From contig CP074573.1 in NCBI GenBank assembly GCA_018394295.1, positions 124,001-188,000 on the forward strand: a DNA stretch of 64,000 nt. Direction: 5' to 3'. The notes beneath the pieces are model-generated. The model was not told the origin of the DNA. It saw only the letters and a program-made list of their open reading frames with translations, and made no database searches. Shown here piece by piece: positions 42,952 to 52,486 of the stretch (the first letter of the stretch is position 1; each line of letters begins with the position of its first letter). The stretch is from Mycoplasmatota bacterium. GTDB taxonomy: Bacteria > Bacillota_I > Bacilli_A > Haloplasmatales > Haloplasmataceae. Position numbers and translations under genes: made by a program.

Positions 42952-44652
42952 GTGAAGAAATTATTATTATTATTAGTTGCATGTGCATTATTTGTTGGAA
43001 TTTCAGGTTGTGAAAAAGAACAAAGTAATGATGATGCAGTATTTAACTGGAATATTGGTGCTGATCCTAAAACATTAGATCCAGGTCTAAATGGGGCTAG
43101 TGATGGTGGAGACGTAATTAATAATACGTTTGAAGGGCTTGTTAGAGAAAAAGAGGGTGAAGTTTTACCAGGTATAGCAGAAAGTTGGGTTACATCATCA
43201 GATGGTTTAACAGTAACATTCACAATTAGAGAAGATGCTAAGTGGAGTGATGGTACATCAATTACTGCAGATGATTTTGTTCGTTCTTGGTTAAGAGGAA
43301 TGGACCCAAGAAACGCTAGTGAGTATTCTTGGTTATGGGATTATACTAATGTAGTAGGTGTAATGGATTTCGTTAATTCAAAATCTGAAGTTGATTCTGA
43401 ATTAGATGCCTTAGCGGCCGCTGTAGGTATTAAATCTTTAGAAAATGGTAAAAAGTTTGAAGTTAAATTAACTACTCCAACTAACTGGTTTGTTAGTTTA
43501 ATGTCATTCTATCATTTTATGCCAGTACCTGAAACTGCTACTATTGAGGGTAATGGTGCTTGGGCAAAAAATCCAGAAAAGGCAATTTCAAATGGTCCTT
43601 TCAAATTAGTTGAGTATACTAAAGGAAAAGGATTAAAACTTGTGAAAAATGAAAATTACTGGAATGCTGACGCAGTTAAAATTGATGTGATTAATGGATC
43701 TTTTATTGATAAAGAAACTACAGCATTTGCAAAATACTATGCTGGTGAATTAGATTTTATCCCATCAGTACCAACTTCAGAAGTTCCAGCATTAATCGCT
43801 GAATCAGATGAGTTCCATATTTTCCCATTATTAGGTACATATTACATTAACTTTAATTTATCAGGATGTACGATAGGTGGAAATAGAGATGTTGGAGATA
43901 GAGACAACACATTATGGTGTAATGCTAAATTAAGAGAATCATTAGCATTAGCAATTGATCGTGAAGCTTTAACTGAAGCATTAGGAGCAGGGCAAGTTCC
44001 AGCTGCAGGATTTATCTCTCCAGGATTCTCAGATAATGAAGGTAACGATTTCTTTGAGACTAGCAAAGATGATTCAAGTATTGTTACTGATGATAGTAAA
44101 TACTCAGAAGCTGTAACATTATTTTCAGAGGCAGCTACTGAATTAGGAATGACAGTAGAAGAATTAAAAACTGTATTATCTACTAAAGAATACAGATACA
44201 ACACATCTGAAAGTCATAAAAAAGTTGCAGAATTAGTTCAAGAAAACTGGAAAACTAATTTAGGTTTTGAAATTCAATTGGCTAATGAAGAATGGGCGTT
44301 ATTCCAAACTGATAGAACAAATGGTAATTTTGACTTAGCTCGTGGTGGATGGTTAACAGACTTTATGGATCCATCTGGTATGTTAGGTATCTTCGTACAA
44401 GGTGTAGCATATAACGATGCTGATTACGATAATCCGCAATACGAAGCTAAAATAGAAGCTGCAAAAACTGCAACAACTGCAGCAGCTCATTTCCAAGCAT
44501 TATATGAAGCACATGAAATCTTTATGGAAGATATGCCTGTAATTCCACTATATCACTATAATGATTCAATCTATGTAAAATCATATGTAACTGGTTGGTC
44601 AAGAAGTGTATTAGGTTCAATTGACTTCTCAACTGCAGAAGTTAGCAAGTAA
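42952..44652 (+). CDS. oppA: Oligopeptide-binding lipoprotein OppA
   Basis: This is the solute-binding protein of the importer (SBP family 5), anchored to the outer face of the membrane by lipid. It has 566 residues with a signal peptide and lipobox VGISGC (Cys20). The conserved start of the mature domain reads NWNIGADPKTLDPG, and later GNGAWAKNPEKAISNGPFKL is typical. It lies 75 nt after oppF with a GGGAGG ribosome site and is followed by a terminator. Peptides imported may be nutrients or signals. Confidence 0.93.
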   Translation: MKKLLLLLVACALFVGISGCEKEQSNDDAVFNWNIGADPKTLDPGLNGASDGGDVINNTFEGLVREKEGEVLPGIAESWVTSSDGLTVTFTIREDAKWSDGTSITADDFVRSWLRGMDPRNASEYSWLWDYTNVVGVMDFVNSKSEVDSELDALAAAVGIKSLENGKKFEVKLTTPTNWFVSLMSFYHFMPVPETATIEGNGAWAKNPEKAISNGPFKLVEYTKGKGLKLVKNENYWNADAVKIDVINGSFIDKETTAFAKYYAGELDFIPSVPTSEVPALIAESDEFHIFPLLGTYYINFNLSGCTIGGNRDVGDRDNTLWCNAKLRESLALAIDREALTEALGAGQVPAAGFISPGFSDNEGNDFFETSKDDSSIVTDDSKYSEAVTLFSEAATELGMTVEELKTVLSTKEYRYNTSESHKKVAELVQENWKTNLGFEIQLANEEWALFQTDRTNGNFDLARGGWLTDFMDPSGMLGIFVQGVAYNDADYDNPQYEAKIEAAKTATTAAAHFQALYEAHEIFMEDMPVIPLYHYNDSIYVKSYVTGWSRSVLGSIDFSTAEVSK

Positions 44653-44700
44653 TTTAGGTACTTTGTAAAGTAGTGTGGGTAGAAAATATCCAATAAAATT

Positions 44701-44736
44701 AAGGATTAAGCAATTCATTTTGCTTGGTCCTTTTTT
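44701..44736 (+). terminator. Terminator of the opp operon
   Basis: AAGGATTAAGCAA / TTGCTTGGTCCTT forms a stem with a short loop followed by T6. Confidence 0.8.
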
Positions 44737-44891
44737 CATTTTACATATACTTTGTGTAATAAGTATTCTAGCCTTGAAATGGTATCATTTAATAAAAGAA
44801 ATAATATTAATATATATAAATATATTTAGCTACTGCTTTAATCTATACAGCTTTACACAGATAATATGAACGGTAATTTGAGCCCTAATGA

Positions 44892-45079
44892 ATTGATTTG
44901 TACATAAATGGAGAATTTGAATTAAAAGAAGTTCTAAGAAAATTATATTATACCATTTATGGTATAGGTAAGACATTGCCATTAATAAATGATTTGAAAA
45001 ACCTTATCCTAAAAGAACAGCCCTAATTGATGAATTGAGTAATCTTATCCACAAAATAGATTTAGATAAAAATGATTAA
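44892..45079 (+). pseudogene. Relic of a small hypothetical gene
   Basis: The frame IDLYINGEFELKEVLRKLYY continues to a TAA and then resumes after a shift as LIDELSNLIHKIDLDKND. No start codon with a ribosome site is visible. It lies between the opp terminator and the next gene. The family is not recognised. Confidence 0.35.
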
Positions 45080-45243
45080 GATAGAATAGAACCCGATTTC
45101 AATTAATGGAGGACGGGTTATTTTTATGTTTGAAATATAAAATGATTGTTTTAGATAATAAAGTAACTCTAATGAAATCATTAGTATTTACTATAACACT
45201 CAATATTAATAAATTTCATATTATATATTGGGAGGTAAAAGAA

Positions 45244-46376
45244 GTGACTTATTTAAATAGAAATAATGATCACATTTATTCAATTCCCTATCCTATTCAA
45301 CCTAGATTTTATATGCCATATGAAATTGATTGGAGATATTTTGATCCTTATTACTCAAATCCAGAAGTAATAAAACAGATGATAGAGTCTATGGAAAAGG
45401 ATATAAAGGTAGATACTGATGATATATTGGATGAAAAAGAAAAAGAAATAAGAACATTAACAACTGCAATTTATGACCTGAATAATAAAGTAAAAACTTA
45501 TGTTTTAGATGGGAAAACAAAAGAGGAAATTAAAGAAGAAGTTGGGCTAACTAATGAATTTGTTCAAGAGGCATTAAAACTTGAACTTCAAGCAAAAGAT
45601 TTAAATATATATGTAAATCTACTTGCTGATGTTTTTGGAATAATTGTTACAGTATTTAGTAAATTCTTACCAAAACTTTTTGACTATTTTAATTTTATAA
45701 CATCTAAAGCGGCAACCTTATCTACTGATAATATATTAGATAGTGCAACTGTATTAAGAGAATTAGCAGAAGATAAAGCAAGAAGAGCTTATATAAAAAT
45801 GAAACTACTAGGAAAAGATGAAGAGTGTAAAAAGAAATTAGAAGAAAAGGATAAAAAAATAGATGAGTTAAAAGAAAAAATAAAAGAATTAGAAGAGAAA
45901 CTAAAAAAAAAACTCAAATAGAGTATGAAAAAAAAGAAATTTCAGATGATGAATACACTATTGCAGAATTAATAGAATACAAAGGAAAAGAGTATAAATT
46001 TGATGATGCTGACGTTTTTGTTATAAAAATATACTTCAAATTATATAATAATGGTGATATTGAGTTTACACCAGAATTTGAATACCTTGAAAATGAAGAA
46101 AAATGGGATTATTTTAAAGTTAATTTAACAGTAAATATAGATAATTGTTATATGGAAGATAATCGATATAAATTGAGGGTAATTTTTAACTATAGTTGGG
46201 ATGGTTATAAACCTGATTGGGAATCTTCTTATAGTGGAAATAAAACAAAAGTAGAGGAAATATCTTTACTAGATGAATATGATTATGAACTAAGTCATCC
46301 TATATATGATTATCTTAATAAATTAGTAATAGATAAAAGTAAGGGTAAAAATCAAAGTTATGAGTTTTTAAAATAA
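45244..46376 (+). pseudogene. Hypothetical gene with coiled coil, one frameshift; paralogue of the 46574 gene
   Basis: The start is GTG 45244 behind GGGAGGT. The first frame (to 45921) has an aromatic N-terminus (YSIPYPIQPRFYMPYE), a helical middle with a hydrophobic stretch (VNLLADVFGIIVTVFSKFLP) and a Lys/Glu coiled coil. After an A10 run (45903-45912) the next frame continues to 46376 with FKLYNNGDIEF, LTVNIDNCYMEDNRYKLRV and YSWDGYKPDWESSYSG. This C-terminal part is clearly related to the minus-strand gene at 46574-47227. One extra A joins the frames (about 377 aa). The function is unknown. Confidence 0.6.
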
Positions 46377-46455
46377 CAAGGAGTTAAAAAAACAAATGAA
46401 AAATCAAAAGACACATTAATGATTGATCTTTAGAACAATATGAAAGTAATGAATT

Positions 46456-46490
46456 AAACCCCAATTGAGTTAGGTACTCAAATGGGGTTT
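46456..46490. terminator. Bidirectional terminator between convergent paralogues
   Basis: AAACCCCA-TTGAGT / ACTCAA-TGGGGTTT forms a nearly perfect stem with loop TAGGT, between genes that converge from 45244 (+) and 47227 (-). Confidence 0.8.
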
Positions 46491-46573
46491 AAATATATAC
46501 ATCTATTTCAGAATAAGTGTTATATTGAATTAACTAATTGTATCAATTAATATATTATTTCTCATATTAAAAA

Positions 46574-47227
46574 TTACTCCTGATATAAAGTAAGATTTTT
46601 GCTTACGCCTTTACATTTCGCGAATAATAATGCATTAAAGGCGCTATACACTGGGTAATTAAGATCAAAAACATCATGACCTGTATATATTAATACATAT
46701 GACTCTCCCGAATCTTTGCCCTTTATAGAAGTTTCCCAAAAATCGCTATAACCCTCAAAAGTGTAACTATAATGAAAATTTATTCTATAGCTTGCTTTAG
46801 ATTTATCATTAATGTTACAATCATTTATACTTATTTTTAAGTGAACATACTGATTGTCAAAATCGGTAGCATTTAATTCAGGATCTTCTTGAACTTCAAT
46901 TTCTCCAGTATTATATAAAACAAAAATTACACTAAAGGATAAAGTCCGTGTATAATCCTTATATTTAGCGTGCGCTGGTGCTTTTATTTCTTTAGTAAAA
47001 TCCCAACTAGTTGTATTAATTACTCTTTTTTCTATTCCCTCATTCCTAACATTATATATAATCTCATTGTCTTCTTGTAACTTCTTGCTAATATATGTTT
47101 TATAGTAAGTAGGATTTATAAATGGTTGTGTATAAGTAACCTGTTTTGGTATCATTTGATAATCATAATGTATAATGTATGGAGTTGAATGATAATTTTT
47201 CATAAAGTTTCTTAAAAAATAGTACAA
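46574..47227 (-). CDS. Hypothetical protein (217 aa), paralogue of the preceding gene
   Basis: On the minus strand, 217 residues. The C-terminal half (about 95-215) contains VIFVLYNTGEIEVQEDPELN, LKISINDCNINDKSKASYRI and FHYSYTFEGYSDFWETSIKG, which align with the C-terminal domain encoded at about 46000-46376. The N-terminus has an aromatic Pro/Tyr-rich stretch like its neighbour, but the helical middle and coiled coil are absent. Start ATG 47227 has GGAGGTGAT upstream. The shared beta-rich domain is not recognised. Confidence 0.6.
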   Translation of the reverse strand: MYYFLRNFMKNYHSTPYIIHYDYQMIPKQVTYTQPFINPTYYKTYISKKLQEDNEIIYNVRNEGIEKRVINTTSWDFTKEIKAPAHAKYKDYTRTLSFSVIFVLYNTGEIEVQEDPELNATDFDNQYVHLKISINDCNINDKSKASYRINFHYSYTFEGYSDFWETSIKGKDSGESYVLIYTGHDVFDLNYPVYSAFNALLFAKCKGVSKNLTLYQE

Positions 47228-47517
47228 TGAATATCACCTCCTGTTGTATAATATGTTGTTTTATAACCTAGAGTACAGTTCTAAAAGAGTAACTTACTTA
47301 ATCTTATAAAAGTCCAAATATTGAGACCTTTCACCCTTTAGCACATAGTTTTCTTTGTTGATTCTAATTTCTTTACTTTTTGAGTTGATTATATAGAAGG
47401 CATCAAATAAGAAGGTTCAAGGATTATTTACATATATAAATAATTATGCTAGTATTGATAGAAGTATTTTCTATATTTCACTGTATGGAACTAGAATTAA
47501 AATTGGAAGGGGATAAT

Positions 47518-47948
47518 ATGAAAAAAAATCAAGAAAAATTATTGAAGTAGCATTTATTATTGTTTTTTTACTCGGGGTATATTTATCAATTTCTTCACCA
47601 CATTATATTGATGGTACTTCTTCATTAGAGAAAACAATAATTGTTCCATTGATGGGATTGCCAAAAACGATTCAAGGTATATCTCTAGCACTTATAGGAG
47701 GAATTGGAATAATAAAATTAAAAAGCATTTTTACTTCAAAAATATATATTGGATTTTTCTTATTACTGGTGATTTTAGGGTTGTGTTTATATTTAAATGC
47801 ACCAACATATAAAGGTAATCTTCTTGATTCTAATTTGAATGACATAGAGATTATTGAGTCAATATTTAGTTCTACAATAATTTCGCTAAGAGGATTTATT
47901 TTTGTTTTGGTTGGAGGGTTAGGCATAATAAGTTATTTAAAAGACTAA
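47518..47948 (+). pseudogene. Membrane protein gene with frameshift at poly-A
   Basis: ATG 47518 follows GGAAGGGGA. The first codons run into a stop after ten residues, but one extra A in the A8 run (47521-47528) gives MKKKSRKIIEVAFIIVFLLG and a continuous frame to 47948 (about 143 aa, three hydrophobic helices). The last 60 codons and downstream DNA are duplicated at 51262-51437. The family is not recognised. Confidence 0.55.
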
Positions 47949-48384
47949 AATTAGATGTAAAGAAATGTCAACATAAATGTTCCAATTTAAGTTGACAATA
48001 GTTGTAACATGGATACTTTTTTTAAAAATATTTATCAACATGAGCGTGACGATACATAATATTCTTGTACATAATGACCAATATTAAGTAAATATAATTA
48101 TAGAATTAAGAGCTTCTGTAGTTTATAATAGAACTATAGGAGTTTTTGTTTATATATAAATAACTGTAACACTAAAAGAAGTGAAAATGTCTAAAATGGA
48201 CCTAGGCCCGAGAGAGGATTCCCACCTTACTAGACTTATATAATATTGGAGTGGATAAATCATGTATTGTCCATATTGTAGTAATGAATTAAATAAGGTA
48301 AATGATCAATATTATTGTCAGACTGGAGACTGTTACTTTTCTATTAATATTAGTCAAGAGTTTGAAAAGAATACTAATAGTAAA
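47773..48384 (+). repeat. Direct duplication, copy 1 (upstream of ABC transporter)
   Basis: About 600 bp closely resembling 51262-51811. It contains the end of the membrane-protein gene, a spacer with a hairpin of the CTTCTGTAGTTTATAATAGA type, and the start of a zinc-ribbon gene (CCATATTGTAGTAATGAATT). The two copies lie on either side of the ABC transporter gene 48478-51195. Confidence 0.8.
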
Positions 48385-48411
48385 CAGAATTTAGATATTT
48401 TTCTCGTTTAA
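48262..48411 (+). pseudogene. Truncated zinc-ribbon protein (49 aa)
   Basis: A 49-codon frame encodes MYCPYCSNELNKVNDQYYCQ, then TGDCYFSINISQEFEK, and ends FLV. Two cysteine pairs form a small zinc ribbon. The related gene at 51694-52253 is much longer, so this copy appears to have lost its 3' part when the ABC transporter gene was inserted or the region duplicated. It could still be expressed (GGAGTGGAT upstream). Confidence 0.5.
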
Positions 48412-48477
48412 AAATGTAAGTTAATCATCAGTATTTAACTTGAACACAACAAAAATTATTAGAGAAGGAGCATATAT

Positions 48478-51195
48478 GTGATAGAGATTAATAACTTAAA
48501 AAAAATTTATGGTTCTCAAAATAATACAAAAGTTATTGCAATAAATGATTTAAATTTGAACTTTGACAGTCGTGGATTAGTTTTTATAGTTGGAAGATCA
48601 GGAAGTGGTAAATCTACATTACTTAATCTATTAGGTGGACTAGATAATTATGATAATGGTGAAATAAGAATAAAAGGTATCTCAACAAAAGATTTTACAC
48701 AAAGCGAACTAGACTTATATCGTAATAGAAACATAGGCTTTATTTTTCAAGAGTATAACCTATTAAATGAACTTAATGTTTATCAAAATATTGCTTTAGC
48801 CTTTGATATAAAAGGTATTAAGGTAGATTATTCTTTAATTGATTCAATACTAGAACAAGTCGGATTAGTAAACTTTGGAAAGAGAATGCCAAATGAATTA
48901 TCTACAGGACAAAAGCAACGTGTTGCAATTGCACGAGCCCTTATTAAGTCACCAGATATTATTTTAGCAGATGAACCAACTGGTGCTTTGGATTCAGTGA
49001 CAGGAACAAACTTGATTAATTTGTTAAAAGAGTTATCAAAAGAAAAACTAGTTATTGTAGTTAGCCATGATCGTTCGTTAGCTGATGAATATGGTGATCG
49101 AATTATTGAATTATCAGATGGGAGGCTAATTGGTGATTTTAATAAACAAAAATATGACAAGGAAAATACAAAAATAAATCTTTATTCGTCCACTAAAGAT
49201 TTAAAAAAATATAAAGTATCTTATAAATTTTCCTTGCTCATGGCAGTTCTAAATTTTAAAAGAAAAAAGTTACGGTTTACTTTCGCTATAATGCTATCGA
49301 CATTTGCATTTATTTTATTTGGAGTCATTGATACAACTAGATATTCTAAAGCTGATACGACATTAAAGTCATTTTATGATTCAGGTATAGATTACGTTAG
49401 TCTTAAAAAGACTTATTCAAGAACTGAAAATGATGAATTCTATACTATGAGTTCAAAAATATCAAATAGGGATATTAATGTGTTAGCTGAGAAATTTCCC
49501 AATTATCAATTTATTCCAGCTTTTGATCAATATAATGATGAATATCAGCAAACTTATTGTTATGAACAGCCTAGAGGTGGAGAAAAAGTATATTTTAACG
49601 GTGAAATTACAGGGACTGTAGAAATGAATAATTCATTCATTGAAGATTATAATCTAAAATTATTAGCGGGTAAATTTCCCGAGAAAAATAGTGAGGATAA
49701 TGAAATTCTAATAACAGAATATACCTTTCAACATTTTAAAAAGTTTGGCTATAAAAATAGTGGAAATAAAATTGAAATCACAAACTATCAAGATATGCTT
49801 GGTAAGCAAATGATTCTGCGAGATAAACAATTTGTGATAACAGGTGTCATTAATACTCATTTTAATTTTGATAGGTATAATGTATTACTAAAAAAGAATC
49901 TCGTATTAGATGACTATATTGATTTAATAAATGAAATGAATGAATATGTAACTACAGGTCGACATAGTGTCATTTTTGTAAGGGATGGTTACTATAATGA
50001 TAATTTAAATCCGATATATACAGGGTTAACTGATAATGCCCTTACAATGATATTTAATAAAGATGAATCTGGCAAAGATGTTGGAGCCAAATTCTTTTCA
50101 GTTTCAAAATTAGATAATTTAGATCAAGTGACTCTGTGGGAAGATGAAATTGAAAAAACAGAGTTAGCTGATAATGAAGTGTTAATTCCAATATCATCTA
50201 TACCTACAACTCAAATAATTGTTAATATGCAAACATTTTCTGAATTAATATACCAAACTTCTAACATATTGATTAATGAGTTTACTGAATTGCACTTTAA
50301 AGAAATACAAATGGAATTTGAAAATGAGTATGGATCAGGAAGTCCAATAGATTATGCAAATTTTATAAGAAGAGGTTATGGTAACCCGTTTCACGAAGGT
50401 TTTGACAAGGATTATTTTAAGTCAGAAGCTGTGAAAAAGGTGTTAAATGAGATATTTTTTGACTTATTAAAATCTGTAGAGTTATTTAATTTTGAAAATA
50501 ATTATGGACAATATAATTTTGAAGAAAACGTGAAAGTTGTGGGCTTTTATGGTACCACTGACAATTCTTCTTCATTTAATTTACCTATAATAGTTTCAGA
50601 TAAATTGTTCAATGATTTTATTGAAGCCTCAGAGGGGGATTTTAATTTTGTATTTACTAAACTGACACACAATCCAAATGAGGATATTGAATTAGTTAAA
50701 TACAATAATGAAACAGGTGTAGGAGTAAGATATCATATTGTCAATGAAGTAACATATGTGATTAAACAAGTCTCTTCTTGGTTAGAAATATTTTCTCGAA
50801 TATCTTTTTACTTAGGGATTGGTCTTGCACTTTTTTCTATAGTGCTGTTTTTTAACTTTATTTCCACTAGTATTTCTAACAGAAAAAAAGAAATTGGAAT
50901 TATTCGCGCTTTAGGTTCAACAGGAAAAGATATTTTTAGAATTTTTATCTGTGAAAGTGTAATCATAGCAATGGTTATTTTCGTTCTATCTTTAGTTGGA
51001 ACGTACTCAATAAGTGTTTACTCTAATTACTTTTTAAGAAATAAATATTGTCTTATACTTACCCTATCATCGTTTAAACTACGACAAGTAATCTTATTAA
51101 TAGCTTTAAGTATTTCTGTAGCGATAGTATCAACATATATACCAATAAAGAGATTTTCAAAACAAAAACCTATTGATGTAATTAATAATATGTAA
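48478..51195 (+). CDS. MacB/FtsX-type ABC transporter, ATPase fused to permease
   Basis: This 905-residue protein has an N-terminal ATPase (1-220) with Walker A VGRSGSGKST (39-48), signature LSTGQKQRVAIARAL and Walker B ILADEPTGALDS. This is followed by one TM helix, a large extracytoplasmic domain (about 290-740) and a three-helix FtsX permease end. It belongs to the class of peptide-detoxification or lipoprotein-exporting mechanotransmission transporters. The start is GTG 48478, 8 nt behind AAGGAG. It stands alone between two halves of a duplicated segment. An AraC-type regulator follows at 52487. Confidence 0.85.
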   Translation: MIEINNLKKIYGSQNNTKVIAINDLNLNFDSRGLVFIVGRSGSGKSTLLNLLGGLDNYDNGEIRIKGISTKDFTQSELDLYRNRNIGFIFQEYNLLNELNVYQNIALAFDIKGIKVDYSLIDSILEQVGLVNFGKRMPNELSTGQKQRVAIARALIKSPDIILADEPTGALDSVTGTNLINLLKELSKEKLVIVVSHDRSLADEYGDRIIELSDGRLIGDFNKQKYDKENTKINLYSSTKDLKKYKVSYKFSLLMAVLNFKRKKLRFTFAIMLSTFAFILFGVIDTTRYSKADTTLKSFYDSGIDYVSLKKTYSRTENDEFYTMSSKISNRDINVLAEKFPNYQFIPAFDQYNDEYQQTYCYEQPRGGEKVYFNGEITGTVEMNNSFIEDYNLKLLAGKFPEKNSEDNEILITEYTFQHFKKFGYKNSGNKIEITNYQDMLGKQMILRDKQFVITGVINTHFNFDRYNVLLKKNLVLDDYIDLINEMNEYVTTGRHSVIFVRDGYYNDNLNPIYTGLTDNALTMIFNKDESGKDVGAKFFSVSKLDNLDQVTLWEDEIEKTELADNEVLIPISSIPTTQIIVNMQTFSELIYQTSNILINEFTELHFKEIQMEFENEYGSGSPIDYANFIRRGYGNPFHEGFDKDYFKSEAVKKVLNEIFFDLLKSVELFNFENNYGQYNFEENVKVVGFYGTTDNSSSFNLPIIVSDKLFNDFIEASEGDFNFVFTKLTHNPNEDIELVKYNNETGVGVRYHIVNEVTYVIKQVSSWLEIFSRISFYLGIGLALFSIVLFFNFISTSISNRKKEIGIIRALGSTGKDIFRIFICESVIIAMVIFVLSLVGTYSISVYSNYFLRNKYCLILTLSSFKLRQVILLIALSISVAIVSTYIPIKRFSKQKPIDVINNM

Positions 51196-51261
51196 TTCTT
51201 TATAAGAGTACATCAATATCGGTTTCTTACAGTTATTTAGTAACATTAACCTGTATACTGA

Positions 51262-51437
51262 TTTTTGGATTGTGTTTATATTTAAATGCACCAACATATA
51301 AAGGTAATCTTCTAGATTCTAATTTGAATGACATAGAGATTATTGAGTCAATATTTAGTTCTACAATAATTTCACTAAGAGGATTTATTTTTGTTTTAGT
51401 TGGAGGGTTGGGCATAATAAGTTATTTAAAAAATTAA
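51262..51437 (+). pseudogene. Duplicated 3' fragment of the membrane-protein gene
   Basis: The frame LCLYLNAPTYKGNLLDSNLN...GGLGIISYLKN* is nearly identical to the end of the gene at 47518-47948 and has no start. It belongs to the direct duplication. Confidence 0.75.
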
Positions 51438-51811
51438 AATTGAATACAAAGATATGTCAGTATTTATGTTCCAATTTAGATTGACAATAGTTGCACAGTT
51501 CATTTTAAAAAATATATCTACATATGGACGAGGAGACATAATATCCTTGTATATGGTGATCAATTATAGAATTAAATGCTCCTGCAGTTTATAATAGAAC
51601 TACAGGAGTTTTTATTTACATATAAAAATAATCCTTTATTACATCAAAAGTATCGAAAACAGCTAAAATAGTTATGAGTTTGGAGTGGGTTAAATGTATT
51701 GTCCTTATTGTAGTAATGAATTAAGGTAAATGATCAATATTATTGTCAGACGGGAGACTGTTACTTTTCTATTAATATTAGTCAAGAGTTTGAAAAGATA
51801 ACTAATAGTAA
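51262..51811 (+). repeat. Direct duplication, copy 2 (downstream of ABC transporter)
   Basis: Second copy of 47773-48384, diverged by scattered substitutions and a few indels. Within the zinc-ribbon start it lacks 4 nt relative to copy 1 (GAATTAAGG instead of GAATTAAATAAGG). Confidence 0.8.
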
Positions 51812-52253
51812 TTACAAAAATGATAACTTAAAAGATTATGGTAATTTTTTTTGTGTTAAATGTGGAAAACAAATGTTAAAGAATGATGAAATTGAATATT
51901 GTGTTGACTGTTCATTTGAAATTAATAAAAGTTTAAATTTTAGAATTACTGAATTTGCTCCACATAAATGTTTAGTACTTAATATAAAAGATTTATATAA
52001 ATGGATTATAGGTAAAGAATTAAAAAATATCACAATAATAAAAGAAAAACAAATTACTGAACAGTCTGGTTACATTAATCTTTTTACTAGTGACTTAGTT
52101 GGGAGAATTACATTAAATAGTAATGGTTTTGTAGATAAAAAAATTATATCAGCTGATACAAGTAAACAAGTTTACTATGATGTTTCGATTTATTATGAAA
52201 TAAATAAATTTTTTGAATCAATTAATAATTTTATTACTTACTTAGATGAGTGA
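51694..52253 (+). pseudogene. Zinc-ribbon protein gene, frameshifted
   Basis: It begins MYCPYCSNELR and stops after a 4-nt deletion. In the next frame it continues VNDQYYCQTGDCYFSINISQ, then FCVKCGKQMLKNDEIEYCVD, and a C-terminal domain to 52253 (YKWIIGKELKNITIIKEKQI and DVSIYYEINKFFESINNFIT). Four cysteine pairs suggest two zinc ribbons. The intact protein would have about 186 residues. A relic of its 3' part also occurs at 54004-54090. The function is unknown. Confidence 0.6.
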
Positions 52254-52486
52254 AATAATACTTTAATATGGTAAGTAGTAATTTTTTTTAGAACTGCAAG
52301 TTATTGTTAACAGAAAAAGTTAGAAAAATTAAACAGTTTTGCGTAGAGTCTAATTTATAATAAGTGTGAGCAGATTTACTACTATAGAATAAATTTTGTT
52401 TTATATAATGAAATATCATAAAAAAAATCAAAAGTTAGTTGAGGAATTATTTTATACTATTAATATCTAATGATTGGGGTGAAAAT

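Noticed and set aside
44675-44869. A 64-codon + strand frame starting with GTG after oppA
   Set aside because: It runs through the opp terminator hairpin, has no ribosome site and consists of low-complexity hydrophobic codons.
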